The notes below the pieces were generated by a model, which was not told the DNA's origin, did no database searches, and saw only the letters and a list, made by a program, of their open reading frames with translations. DNA of 35,261 bases. It comes from Spirochaetales bacterium. Its GTDB lineage: Bacteria > Spirochaetota > Spirochaetia > DSM-2461. The stretch lies in the NCBI GenBank assembly GCA_028532905.1, contig JAQQAM010000029.1, forward strand, positions 1-35,261, written 5' to 3'. Both the position numbers and the translations under genes were made by a program. How positions within the stretch are numbered: the first letter of the stretch is position 1; the number at the start of each line of letters is the position of its first letter. Below are positions 24,712-33,696 of the stretch, one piece after another.

Positions 24712-24717
24712 ATTGGT

Positions 24718-26376
24718 ATGTCCTCAAATAATGATTCCGGTAAAAGATTCAGCCTCTACTACAGAAACGGTTTTGCCGTTCTTCGTGTTTATCCACCCGC
24801 CAGCCCGGATAACCGTGTTTTTGCGGAAGAAGTCATTAACAGAATGAAGATTCTTGAAATCCCCATGGTCAGAATGATCAAAATAGAAGAGATCATAGAA
24901 CAGGCGGACGGTTCGGTGAACAAGCTGGTGGAATGGCCTGCGGGCGCTCATCTCTCTCCTCATATTCAGGTCCGTATCCGCGAGGACAGGATGAAAGCTG
25001 AAATCTTTATTGAGCCACCGAAAATCGGCGGCGGGGGAGTCACTGAAGAGATTCTTCAGCATGTACTCAGAGATAACAGAATCAGCAGCGGAATTGACAA
25101 GAGTGCCATAGAGCGCTGCATCCTTTCCGAGTGTTATAATGAGTGGATCTGTGTGGCTCAGGGAACTCCTGCTGTTGACGGCAGGGGAGGCCAGGTTCAA
25201 TACAATTTCAGCCTGGCAACAGGAAAACCTTTCCGGGAGCTTCCCTTCGGCCGTATCGATCTGAAGGAACTGAATTTTATTCAGTATAAGGAAGCCGGCG
25301 ATGTCCTTGCCGAACTTCAGGCTCCTGTTGAACCGGTTGACGGTACCGATATATTCGGAGAGCGGGTAGAGGCTAAGGCTTCTGATGAGGGTGAGAGCCT
25401 TGTTCCCGGAGACAATACGGAAATTAAAGGCAATACCATAGTGGCTCTGGAGTCGGGGAATGTCCGCCTGGACCGGGGTGCGGTTATTGTGGAACCTGTT
25501 GTAACGGTCAACAATGTGGATTATGAGACAGGGAATCTCAGTTTTCCGGGATCAGTCATTGTCAAAGGCCATGTGGCGGACGGATTCTCTGTTAAGGCTT
25601 CCGGTGATATTCAGATTGCCAAGAGTGTGGGACGGGTTCACCTGGAAGCGGGAAGAAATCTGATCCTACAGTCCGGAATTAACGGGGATAAAGAGGGACA
25701 TCTGGGTGTAGGGGGTGACCTTTATGCCCGGTTTATTGAAAGCTCTTTTGCAGAAGTGAAGGGTTCCGCCTTTATTTCGGGTTCTCTTCTGAATTCAACT
25801 GTTAAAATCGACGGAGATCTGCTTCTGGAAGGGGGACGCTGTGAAATCGTCGGAGGATTGACGGTTGTGAAAGAGTGGGTCAAATGCCGGAAAATCGGCA
25901 GCCTTTATGAAGCGAAGACCAATGTGGTGGCCGGTGTTCCTCCAAAGGATCTGGATGAGTTTTTCGATGCCTTGAAAGAGCTCGAAAATCTCAGACATAT
26001 TCAGAACGAAATGGACAAGCAACTGGCCTACTATACAAAGCAGTGTTCCGGTCCTGAGGCGACTCCCCTCAACTACAGGCAGAAAGATCAGGCCGAGGCC
26101 CAGGTCAGGGAAGCCGGCGTGAAGATTGCCTATACCATGAAAAAGATTCAGCAGATGCGTAAAGAACTGATTCCGTCGGAAGAGAGTTTTATTCTGGTGG
26201 AGGATATCATCTATTCAGGTTCCAAAATCAGCTTCGGCCTGCTGGAATTTACTGTAGATCAGAGGGGCGCTAAAAAGACCATCCTCCAGGCCAGGGACGG
26301 ACGGATTAAAGAGACCGGGTATAATCCGGCACAGATCCCCGAAGAGATCCGCAAAGCTCTGCCCGGCCCTAAATAG
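24718..26376 (+). CDS. fapA: FapA/DUF342-family protein
   Basis: A 552-residue protein of the FapA (DUF342) family, named flagellar assembly protein A, whose molecular role is not settled. It has an N-terminal alpha/beta region (about 1-225, with IDLKELNFIQYKEAGDVLAE and EPVDGTDIFGERVEAK, the family signature). The middle is a beta-helical repeat (about 230-385), rich in Gly and Val, including SGDIQIAKSVGRVHLEAG and GSAFISGSLLNSTVKIDGD. The C-terminus is a coiled coil (about 405-490) and a short tail. Spirochaetes commonly carry this family. It stands apart from any flagellar gene in this window, is bounded by a strong terminator upstream, and appears to be translated from a leaderless mRNA. 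It converges on the EamA gene with a four-base gap. Confidence 0.9.
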   Translation: MSSNNDSGKRFSLYYRNGFAVLRVYPPASPDNRVFAEEVINRMKILEIPMVRMIKIEEIIEQADGSVNKLVEWPAGAHLSPHIQVRIREDRMKAEIFIEPPKIGGGGVTEEILQHVLRDNRISSGIDKSAIERCILSECYNEWICVAQGTPAVDGRGGQVQYNFSLATGKPFRELPFGRIDLKELNFIQYKEAGDVLAELQAPVEPVDGTDIFGERVEAKASDEGESLVPGDNTEIKGNTIVALESGNVRLDRGAVIVEPVVTVNNVDYETGNLSFPGSVIVKGHVADGFSVKASGDIQIAKSVGRVHLEAGRNLILQSGINGDKEGHLGVGGDLYARFIESSFAEVKGSAFISGSLLNSTVKIDGDLLLEGGRCEIVGGLTVVKEWVKCRKIGSLYEAKTNVVAGVPPKDLDEFFDALKELENLRHIQNEMDKQLAYYTKQCSGPEATPLNYRQKDQAEAQVREAGVKIAYTMKKIQQMRKELIPSEESFILVEDIIYSGSKISFGLLEFTVDQRGAKKTILQARDGRIKETGYNPAQIPEEIRKALPGPK

Positions 26377-26380
26377 GGAT

Positions 26381-27277
26381 TCAGGCGCTTTTTCCTCTTC
26401 CTGAAAGGAATTCTCTGAACAGAATACCGAAGATGATGACCCCCAGACCCGCTACTGTACTCATCTGTATCGATTCTCTCAGAATAAGGGATATCCAGAA
26501 AAGGGAGAGGAAGGGAGACAGGTAGACCAGATGACTGATCACTGCCGGATGGCTGGCTTTCTGCAGGGCCAGTCCCCAGAATACAAAGGTGATTCCCATT
26601 TCAAAGAACCCCACCCATCCTGTCCATAATACAATTTTCAAACTGAGATCGGGAAAACCAGGGGACAGAAAGGGCTTTATTACAAGTAAAACCGGAAGGG
26701 CCAGAAGAAAATTCCAGAACAATCGGACTTCCTGCCTGCCCTTGTATCTTTTGCCCATGAGCCAGTACAGAGCCCATAGTATGGAACTGAAGAGGGCCAG
26801 GAATATACCCGGGCGGCTCAAATCTCCCAGATCACCGCTCCTGCCTCCGCTGCTGATCAGCACAATGCCCGCGAAACAGATGAGAAGGGCGGCACCGTCA
26901 ACAGGAGCAGGCTTCTTTTTTAACAGCGGCATAGAGAGCAGGACAAGCATGAGGGGCCAGGTATAGTTCAAAGGCTGGGCAATCTGCGCCGGCAGGAGAT
27001 CATAACTGTAAAACAGAACCAGGTAATAGGACACCGGGTTGAGTAGGGCTCCCGTAAAACAGGACAATCCCTCTTCTCTGGATATTTTCAGGGCTCTGAA
27101 GCTGAGATCCTTGAAAAAGATGACCCCTCCCAGAGCCACAACAGAGCAGAGGCAGGACAGGAGCAGAAGGTCAAAGGCTGAAACCAGCTCCAGGGATTTT
27201 TTAAAAGCCGTTGCAACCGTTGACCAGAGGAGAATCGCCGACAGGGCATAGACAACCGCCTGTTTGTTTTTATTCAT
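26381..27277 (-). CDS. EamA/DMT-superfamily permease
   Basis: Inner-membrane transporter of the drug/metabolite superfamily, 298 residues with about ten membrane helices arranged as two EamA repeats (about 10-140 and 150-290). The first repeat begins YALSAILLWSTVATAFKK, and the second contains ALFSSILWALYWLMGKRYKG; both carry the small-residue/Trp pattern of the family. The substrate is unknown; relatives export amino acids or metabolites. It begins two bases after the TrmJ-like stop, so both are in one operon and probably coupled. A second, truncated EamA gene lies at the right edge. Confidence 0.93.
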   Translation of the reverse strand: MNKNKQAVVYALSAILLWSTVATAFKKSLELVSAFDLLLLSCLCSVVALGGVIFFKDLSFRALKISREEGLSCFTGALLNPVSYYLVLFYSYDLLPAQIAQPLNYTWPLMLVLLSMPLLKKKPAPVDGAALLICFAGIVLISSGGRSGDLGDLSRPGIFLALFSSILWALYWLMGKRYKGRQEVRLFWNFLLALPVLLVIKPFLSPGFPDLSLKIVLWTGWVGFFEMGITFVFWGLALQKASHPAVISHLVYLSPFLSLFWISLILRESIQMSTVAGLGVIIFGILFREFLSGRGKSA

Positions 27278-27279
27278 TT

Positions 27280-28011
27280 TTAATCATCTCCGGAGCGGAC
27301 AAGAGTGCCCAGTTTCCTGAACACCTTTTCCATGTGTTCCGCTTCTCTTCGTGTCAAAAGAGCCCTGGCGAAGATATCCCGGAAAAACAGTCTTGTTTTA
27401 AAGCGGTCCGGTTTGTCATAGTATCCCGAATCCTTCAGTGTCTCTTCTACAGTATCGGCCAGGTCCTCCACCCTGCTCAGCTCCACTGGTGTACAGGCGC
27501 CGGATTTTTCCTGAATGGCTTCTCTGTAAAAGGTATAACACAGGATCTGCACGGCATGGGAGAGGTTCAGAGACGGATTGTCGGGATGGCTGGGGATGTG
27601 ACAGGCTTCCGTACAGGCCGAGAGCTCCTCATCATTCAGACCGTTCTGTTCATTGCCGAACACCAGTGCGATGGTGCCGTCTTCCGTTCCGGCAGCACAG
27701 GATGCCAGTTCTTCCGGCAGGCGGGACAGGCGCTTCCGGTTTTTTCCCCGCCGCCGGGTCACACCCGAAGCAATCACAGCATCCCTCAGGGCATCAGGGA
27801 GTGTTTCAAAACGCTCGGCCTGCTCATAGATCCCGTAGGAGTGGATGGCCATCATTCTGACTTTCTCAGGATCAATCCCTTCCAGGTTGCCCACAAGACG
27901 GAGACGAGAGATCCCCATGTTCTCCATACTGCGGCAGACCGCACCAATATTCATACTCCCTTCCGGGCGGCTGAGAATTTTTACTATTGTTTTCTGAAAA
28001 TCATTGGACAT
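27280..28011 (-). CDS. trmJ: TrmJ-like SPOUT RNA 2'-O-methyltransferase
   Basis: SpoU/TrmH-class methyltransferase with the trefoil-knot SAM site, 243 residues. Family segments: MNIGAVCRSMENMGISRLRL at the start, IALVFGNEQNGLNDEEL, and IPSHPDNPSLNLSHAVQIL, which forms the knot. The C-terminal extension after residue 170 is helical, as in TrmJ, which methylates position 32 of tRNA. A close paralogue with another RNA target is possible. It is transcribed with the EamA gene. The upstream RND operon ends in a terminator just before it, so it needs its own promoter, which I could not place confidently. Confidence 0.87.
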   Translation of the reverse strand: MSNDFQKTIVKILSRPEGSMNIGAVCRSMENMGISRLRLVGNLEGIDPEKVRMMAIHSYGIYEQAERFETLPDALRDAVIASGVTRRRGKNRKRLSRLPEELASCAAGTEDGTIALVFGNEQNGLNDEELSACTEACHIPSHPDNPSLNLSHAVQILCYTFYREAIQEKSGACTPVELSRVEDLADTVEETLKDSGYYDKPDRFKTRLFFRDIFARALLTRREAEHMEKVFRKLGTLVRSGDD

Positions 28012-28028
28012 TGGGGCTTTTATATACG

Positions 28029-28054
28029 AAAAAACCGGCCCGTGAAGGCCGGTT
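28029..28054 (-). terminator. Intrinsic terminator of the RND efflux operon
   Basis: On the minus strand AACCGGCC (28054-28047), a six-base loop and GGCCGGTT (28040-28033) form an eight-base-pair stem followed by TTTT (28032-28029); counting the paired end, the T-run is six. It lies a few bases after the RND pump stop codon and before the TrmJ-like gene. Confidence 0.88.
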
Positions 28055-28059
28055 GTGCA

Positions 28060-31000
28060 TTAAATTGATTCGGTTACCGGAACCCCTTCGTCCGGGGCAG
28101 GGTCTGCCTCTTCAGGAGGTTCAATTTTAAAGAAAATGGCATAGAGGGTCGGAGAGACAATCAGGGTCAGAAAGGCCGAGAAAGTCAGTCCGAACATAAT
28201 GGCAACAGCCATACTGCGGAAAAATATATCCGTAATAAGAGGTGCCATACCCATTACAGTGGAGAGGGTCGCCATCATAACAGGACGGAGTCTGCTCTGG
28301 GATGCACCCAGCAGAGCCTGGTAGGGAGCCACTCCTTCACTGATCTGAAGGTCAATTTCATCCACCATAACAATGGCGTTCTTTATGGCCATACCGAACA
28401 GGGCCAGAGAACCCAGTATGGCCATAAATCCCAGGGAGGTATTGGTCAGAACAAGTCCGAATACGACACCGATCAGACACAAGGGAATGGACAGCAGGAT
28501 AATAATGGGCTGTTTGATCCTGTTCCAGAGGAAAAAGATGGTCAGCGCCATAGCCAGAAAGGCAAGAGGGAAGGTCTGACTGATACCGGCATTGGCATTT
28601 TGTGAGTCCTCATACTCTCCGGCAAACTCAATATAGTAGCCCGGGGGCAGTTCTATAGCCTCAATAAGAGGCCTGGTCGCATTGAAAATTGTGCTGGCCA
28701 GAACTCCTTCCCGGGGGTCGCATTTGACCTCCATGGCTCTCAGGCGGTCTTTCCGCTGTATTCTGGAATCTTCCCATTTCAGTTCCGGCGGGTCCGTCAG
28801 CTGGGCCAGGGGAATATACCGTCCGGTCTGAGAAGACCAGACCTGAATTTCATTGACCTGCTGTACGCCGCTTCTCTCTTCCAGGGGAGGTCTGGCCAGG
28901 ATGGGAAGAAGTTTATTCTTTTCTCTGTACAGCCCGATCTGTCTTCCCAGAAAGGACTGCTGCAGGGCGTTGTTCACATCGACCCGGGAAAGGCCGGTCC
29001 GTTTCACCTGTACAGGATCAACATTCATGTTCACAACAGAGGCGGGATCTCCCCAGTCATCAGTTATGGCTATGGCTCCTGCTTCATAGTAGATTCTTTT
29101 GATCTGACCGGCGGCTTCCCGGATGACCTGTGAATCCGGTCCCAGTATCCGGGTGCTGATGGCACCTTTGCTTCCGGGACCCAGGTTGAATCTGAGGAGC
29201 TGGCTCATGCCGTCTATCATGGTATTGTCCAGATGATCCTGAATTACAGGGAACAGAGCGTCTATCGTTTTAGAATCATGCACTTCCACCAAAAACATAC
29301 CGTAGCGGCTGTTGGGTTTTTCCGGTGCAAAGGTCAGCTGGAAACGCAAAGGAGCGGCACCCACGTAGGTGGAGACATTCTTCACTTCCTCAAAGGACAT
29401 GAGATACTCTTCAATTTCCTTCATGTCCTCTTCTGTCCGGTAGATATCGGTCCCTTCCGGGAGCCAGTAATCTATCATAAACTGGGGCTGTTCGGATTTA
29501 GGGAAAAAGCTGACGCTGACAAACTGAAAGAGGGTGACCGAAACAACCATCAGACAGGCCAGTATGAGTACGATAAAGTACTTGTTGGCGATGGAGTACT
29601 TGATCAGCCCTTTGTAGAGTGCCATCAGCTTTCCCTCTTTGGAAATCAGTTCGGGATCTTCATCTTTGACCTTGGGGTTCAGAAACTTTACAGCCAGAAG
29701 GGGATTCACTGTTATGGCCAGTACCCAGCTCAACAGCAGGGATATGATAATGACCTGAAACAGGGACTTGGTATATTCCCCAGTGGAATCGGGGGACATC
29801 CCCACCGAGGCAAAGGCGAAAATGGCCACCAGGGTGGCTCCAAAGAGGGGCCAGATGGTCTGATTCACAACCTTGTTGGCGGCTTTCAGCTTATTTTCCC
29901 CATTCTCAAACCGGACCAGCATACCTTCTGTGATAACAATGGAGTTATCCACCAGCATACCCATGGCAATGATCAGAGCACCCAGGGAAATACGCTGCAG
30001 GGTAATATCCTGAAGGAACATAACCATCAGAGTTCCGGCAATGATGAGAATCAGCATTCCTCCGATCAGCAGACCGCTCTGAAGACCCATAAAGATCATA
30101 AGCAGACCGATAACAATGACTACAGACTGAACCAGGTTCATCACAAATCCGGTAATGGCACTCCTTACCGAATCGCCCTGCATCATAATGGTTTCCACTT
30201 CAATTCCCACTGGGGTATCTTTAACCACATCCTGCAAAGTGGCGGTAATGGCGTCGCCAATGACGATTACATTGCCCCCTTTTTTTACAGAGATTCCCAG
30301 ACCGATGCCCTGTTTTCCGTTAAACCGGAGAATATTGGTAGGGGGGTCCCTGTAATCTCTTGTGATCGTGGCGATGTCGCTCAGGGTAATCTGAGCATCC
30401 GAACTGCTGCTGATCACAATATCTCCCAGTTCACTGACACTCTGAGCTCCTTCCTCTCCTCTGAAGAGAAGCCGGGAGTCTCCCACTGTCACATTGCCAG
30501 TGGCAACCACCATATTCTGATCCTGCAGAAGGCTGTAGATATAGTCTTCCGAAATATCCATACTGGCAATCAGGGTTCTGGAAATTTCCACATAAATCAC
30601 TTCCTGAGGGTCACCCCAGAGATCCACTTTACTGACTCCCGGAACAAGGAGCAGCTTTTTCTCAAGGGATTCAGTGAAATCATAGAGTTCCTTCTGTGTG
30701 AACCCTTCTCCTGTGATGGCATACAGGATACCGTAAACATCTCCGAAGTCATCATTCACAACAGAGGTTCCGGCACCGGGCGGCAGGCTTGCCTGAGCAT
30801 CGTTTATTTTCCGTCTGAGCTCATCATAAAGCTGTCTGTAATCTTCAGAGCTGATTCCCTGAAAAAACATAACTGTCACAATGGACATGCCGTTGGAGGA
30901 CTCAGAACTGACTTCCTCCACATCCGGGAGCTGCTGGGCAGCCTGTTCAATGATATCGGACACTTCCTCTTCCACTTCAGAAGGGGTGGCGCCGGGGTAC

Positions 31001-31149
31001 ATGGTTATGACCCGGACTTCCCGGATTGTGAAGTCAGGATCCTCCAGTTTTCCCATATTATTAAAACCTATATAACCGCCAACCAGAAGGAGTACCATGG
31101 CAATATAGGTAATGATTTTTTTCTCAATAGCTATTTCAGCAATATTCAT
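28060..31149 (-). CDS. RND-family efflux pump (AcrB/HAE-1 type)
   Basis: Proton-driven inner-membrane exporter of small toxic molecules, 1029 residues, normal length. The first membrane helix (about 12-30) is followed by a large periplasmic loop, a block of helices (about 335-535), a second periplasmic loop and a final block (about 860-1000). In helix 4 the motif is GMLVDNSIVITEG with D401 kept and N402 in place of the second Asp of AcrB; helix 10 keeps K923 in AIKNAIVMVDE. Many RND pumps have DN here, so proton coupling should be intact. Substrates cannot be predicted. It begins nine bases after the adaptor gene and is the last gene of the tolC-adaptor-pump operon. Confidence 0.96.
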   Translation of the reverse strand: MNIAEIAIEKKIITYIAMVLLLVGGYIGFNNMGKLEDPDFTIREVRVITMYPGATPSEVEEEVSDIIEQAAQQLPDVEEVSSESSNGMSIVTVMFFQGISSEDYRQLYDELRRKINDAQASLPPGAGTSVVNDDFGDVYGILYAITGEGFTQKELYDFTESLEKKLLLVPGVSKVDLWGDPQEVIYVEISRTLIASMDISEDYIYSLLQDQNMVVATGNVTVGDSRLLFRGEEGAQSVSELGDIVISSSSDAQITLSDIATITRDYRDPPTNILRFNGKQGIGLGISVKKGGNVIVIGDAITATLQDVVKDTPVGIEVETIMMQGDSVRSAITGFVMNLVQSVVIVIGLLMIFMGLQSGLLIGGMLILIIAGTLMVMFLQDITLQRISLGALIIAMGMLVDNSIVITEGMLVRFENGENKLKAANKVVNQTIWPLFGATLVAIFAFASVGMSPDSTGEYTKSLFQVIIISLLLSWVLAITVNPLLAVKFLNPKVKDEDPELISKEGKLMALYKGLIKYSIANKYFIVLILACLMVVSVTLFQFVSVSFFPKSEQPQFMIDYWLPEGTDIYRTEEDMKEIEEYLMSFEEVKNVSTYVGAAPLRFQLTFAPEKPNSRYGMFLVEVHDSKTIDALFPVIQDHLDNTMIDGMSQLLRFNLGPGSKGAISTRILGPDSQVIREAAGQIKRIYYEAGAIAITDDWGDPASVVNMNVDPVQVKRTGLSRVDVNNALQQSFLGRQIGLYREKNKLLPILARPPLEERSGVQQVNEIQVWSSQTGRYIPLAQLTDPPELKWEDSRIQRKDRLRAMEVKCDPREGVLASTIFNATRPLIEAIELPPGYYIEFAGEYEDSQNANAGISQTFPLAFLAMALTIFFLWNRIKQPIIILLSIPLCLIGVVFGLVLTNTSLGFMAILGSLALFGMAIKNAIVMVDEIDLQISEGVAPYQALLGASQSRLRPVMMATLSTVMGMAPLITDIFFRSMAVAIMFGLTFSAFLTLIVSPTLYAIFFKIEPPEEADPAPDEGVPVTESI

Positions 31150-31158
31150 TCATGACCC

Positions 31159-32238
31159 CTATTGGTTGTAGTAGCGGATTTCCTGATCTTCCATAAGCTG
31201 GCTGACACCGGCAATGGCAATGACTTCTCCGTCTTCCAGACCGGAGGTGACTTCAACAAATCCGTCAGAAAGAGTGCGGGTTTCCACCTTGCGGCTCTGG
31301 ACGGTCATATCCTGCTCATTCACAACCCACACGAGAGTGTCACCTGCCGGATTGGAGAAAAGTGCCGCCAGAGGAATGATATAGACATCTTCAGGAGTGC
31401 CCCCTTTCAGCTTGCCGTCTATGACCACTTTAACAGCCATACCGGGGAAAATGCTGATTCCCTCAGGCCGGTCCATGGTCAGAGTCACCCGGTAGGTTTT
31501 TGTCTGGGGGTCGGGTGCGGAGCTGAATTCCTTGACTGTCAGGGCATACTGAGTATCGCTGTTCTCTTCGAATGTGGCAAAAACATTGATATTGTACTTA
31601 TTAAAATGCCTGACTGTTGTTTCAGGTACATTGACGGTCACATCAATTTTTCTCAAGTCTTCCAGTGTCATAATAGGCTGCTGGCTCTGGACCTGCTCAA
31701 AAAGGTCAACATACCGGGCGGAAATCACACCGTCAAAGGGGGCGTAGATATAGGTGTCGTTGAGAGCTTTCTGGGCAATGTTATAGTCTGCCATATTTAC
31801 ATCAAAGGTGGCCTGGCGGGTTTCCAGTTCCACCTGTGAAATCATATCTCTTTCGTACAGGGATATGGACCGGTCCAGATTGCTTTTGGCTGTGTCGTAC
31901 TGGGCCTTTGCCGCATCCCGGCGGTTTAAATAGTCGGTGGGATCAAGACGGGCAATAAGGTCTCCCTGCTGGACCCGTTCTCCTTCTCCCACGGGCATTT
32001 CGCTGATACGGCCGTTCACTTCAAAGGTCAGCTCAACGATCTGGGACGATTTGACCACTCCCGGATAGTTCCTGGTAAAGGACCCGGCATTCTTTTCCAG
32101 AGTCATGACCTTTACGGGTCTGACGGGAAGTTCAATTTCAGGTTCCTTCTGAAAGGCTTTAACCAGCTGAGCCGCTGCTACTATGGCTATGGTTCCTGCC
32201 AGAACCAGAATCACACGCTTCATTTTATTTTTAGACAT
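31159..32238 (-). CDS. RND efflux periplasmic adaptor (membrane fusion protein)
   Basis: Joins the RND pump to the outer-membrane channel. It has 359 residues with an N-terminal membrane anchor (about 8-26), no lipobox Cys, then a beta-barrel and lipoyl half (VNGRISEMPVGEGERVQQGDLIARLD). An alpha-hairpin (about 110-165) is followed by the second lipoyl half ALNDTYIYAPFDGVISARYV. A beta-barrel and membrane-proximal domain complete it. The start at 32238 follows GAGGAG eight bases upstream. It is the middle gene of a three-gene operon, 21 bases after the outer-membrane gene and nine before the pump gene, which makes the assignment secure. Confidence 0.95.
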   Translation of the reverse strand: MSKNKMKRVILVLAGTIAIVAAAQLVKAFQKEPEIELPVRPVKVMTLEKNAGSFTRNYPGVVKSSQIVELTFEVNGRISEMPVGEGERVQQGDLIARLDPTDYLNRRDAAKAQYDTAKSNLDRSISLYERDMISQVELETRQATFDVNMADYNIAQKALNDTYIYAPFDGVISARYVDLFEQVQSQQPIMTLEDLRKIDVTVNVPETTVRHFNKYNINVFATFEENSDTQYALTVKEFSSAPDPQTKTYRVTLTMDRPEGISIFPGMAVKVVIDGKLKGGTPEDVYIIPLAALFSNPAGDTLVWVVNEQDMTVQSRKVETRTLSDGFVEVTSGLEDGEVIAIAGVSQLMEDQEIRYYNQ

Positions 32239-32259
32239 TCAAAAATCTCCTCTATTCTA

Positions 32260-33546
32260 TTAGTCCAGTTCATCGCTATTAATGATGTATTGAAGATCCA
32301 TCAGAGACGACAGATAGCTGTATTTTTCTTCCAGAACGCTCAGTCTTGCCTTGTTCAGCTCATCATCTGCATTCTGCACATCCAGAAAATCAAGAATTCC
32401 CTCTGTATAGGAGCTGTCCACCAGATTGTAATTCTCCTGAGCCAGATCCACATTCAGCTCCAGTGTTTCAATAGTTGAAGCAGACTTGTTGAGCTGCAGT
32501 ACTACCGACTGAATATCGATGGCATTACCACGGATCTGATTTTCCAGAAGCAGCTCCGTTCTCTCCATACGGTCTTTATAGGTCTTAACAGTAAGATTCT
32601 TACCGGAATTGGGAACAAATCCGTCCAGAGGAAGGGTCACGGTCAATTCAAAGCCGCCGTTAATATCCATCCATTCCGTTTCGGTACCGCTGTTTTTAAA
32701 GGGATCGTTGAGAAAGGGGAGCCAGGTATAGCCCAGACCCAGAACAGGCGTCATGGTCTGGGAGACAGCCATCCCTTTCTTTACTTTTATCTGTTCCAGA
32801 TGTCTGGTCAGATACTGGATTTCCAGGCGGTCGTACATATATTCAGAGATCAGAGTTTCCGAATCATAGACGGAAATGCTGCTGTCGATGGCTCCTATGA
32901 CGTTCAGGTCCTCAGTCAGATCAATTCCCAGAATCCTCTTGAACTCCAGAACCGTGGTCTCATACTGGTTCTGCAGATTGATCAGCTCGGGCTTCATGTT
33001 CTCCCAGGCAACCTGATAGGAGAGGACCTCCACATAGGCAATGTTCCCCAGTTCATAGTTCACCATGGCCCGTTCATAGCGCTTGAATGCCGTATCGATC
33101 ATATCTTCACGGAGTTCGATGGTGTCCTGAAGCAGAATAATGTAGTAGAAGGATTTTCTCACATCCCGTTTCAGTTTCTGCTCGGCCATTTCCAGGCTGA
33201 TCAGCCCTTTCTGATACTCCATGGTCGTATCTTTCATTTTCAGAACCGTATTGGCCGATAGATCCAGAGTGGCTGAGACTCCCAGAGACAGGTTCCAGTT
33301 GTCTTCATAGTTATTATCCAGAGTATTGGTCCTGATCAGACCGGCGCTGACTCCGGCTTCCGGAAGAAATTCATTCCAGTTGGAATTCTTGTTCCGTTCC
33401 AGTGTCCTCTGTCCGATGTAACTGGACTGGATATTCAGGTTCTTTTCCAGAGCAATCCCCACAGCCTCATCCACAGTCAGGTCCAGAGCGCTGAGTGTAA
33501 AGGCGGCAGGCAAGAATAAAAGAAGCAGTAATAGTCGTTTATACAT
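32260..33546 (-). CDS. TolC-like outer-membrane efflux protein
   Basis: Outer-membrane channel-tunnel of the tripartite pump. From ATG 33546, with AAGGA just upstream, it has 428 residues; an ATG at 33558 is in frame but overlaps that site. Signal peptide about 1-20 (LLLLLLFLPAAFTLSA). The mature part shows the two-fold repeat of OEP proteins: long amphipathic helices, opening DLTVDEAVGIALEKNLNI and in the second repeat VDLAQENYNLVDSSYTEGILDFLDVQNADDELN, with short strands between. It is first in the operon, directly below a good promoter. Confidence 0.94.
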   Translation of the reverse strand: MYKRLLLLLLFLPAAFTLSALDLTVDEAVGIALEKNLNIQSSYIGQRTLERNKNSNWNEFLPEAGVSAGLIRTNTLDNNYEDNWNLSLGVSATLDLSANTVLKMKDTTMEYQKGLISLEMAEQKLKRDVRKSFYYIILLQDTIELREDMIDTAFKRYERAMVNYELGNIAYVEVLSYQVAWENMKPELINLQNQYETTVLEFKRILGIDLTEDLNVIGAIDSSISVYDSETLISEYMYDRLEIQYLTRHLEQIKVKKGMAVSQTMTPVLGLGYTWLPFLNDPFKNSGTETEWMDINGGFELTVTLPLDGFVPNSGKNLTVKTYKDRMERTELLLENQIRGNAIDIQSVVLQLNKSASTIETLELNVDLAQENYNLVDSSYTEGILDFLDVQNADDELNKARLSVLEEKYSYLSSLMDLQYIINSDELD

Positions 33547-33587
33547 GATTCCTTCCATTTTGTATTTTCTATTGAGAATTTACGGCA

Positions 33588-33617
33588 ATTATAATCCCTA
33601 TTATCACCATATACCAA
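33588..33617 (-). promoter_or_regulatory. Promoter of the tolC-adaptor-RND operon
   Basis: On the minus strand TTGGTA (33617-33612) is 18 bases from a perfect TATAAT (33593-33588). Transcription should begin near 33581, about 35 bases before the ATG. No regulator gene is adjacent. Confidence 0.55.
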
Positions 33618-33696
33618 TAATTTATTAATGTTGATTGAATATGGAAAGTTTTTTAACTAGATTGATAGAAATATAAATATTAATCTGGAGAATACA

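Noticed and set aside
27211-28068. 285-residue plus-strand open frame opposite the TrmJ-like gene
   Set aside because: The opposite strand carries the SPOUT methyltransferase motifs and a terminator sits in the same region.
28060-31149. Asn in place of the second Asp in helix 4 of the RND pump, read at first as a defect
   Set aside because: DN at this position is common in functional RND pumps, and the first Asp and the helix 10 Lys are present.
29233-31155. 640-residue open frame on the plus strand opposite the RND pump gene
   Set aside because: It lies wholly antisense to a well-supported RND pump gene, has no recognisable motif and a His/Gln/Phe-rich composition typical of a shadow frame.
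33601-33650. CCATAT/ATATGG inverted repeat in the efflux-aminotransferase gap as an operator
   Set aside because: Arms of six bases separated by 26 in AT-rich DNA are expected by chance.
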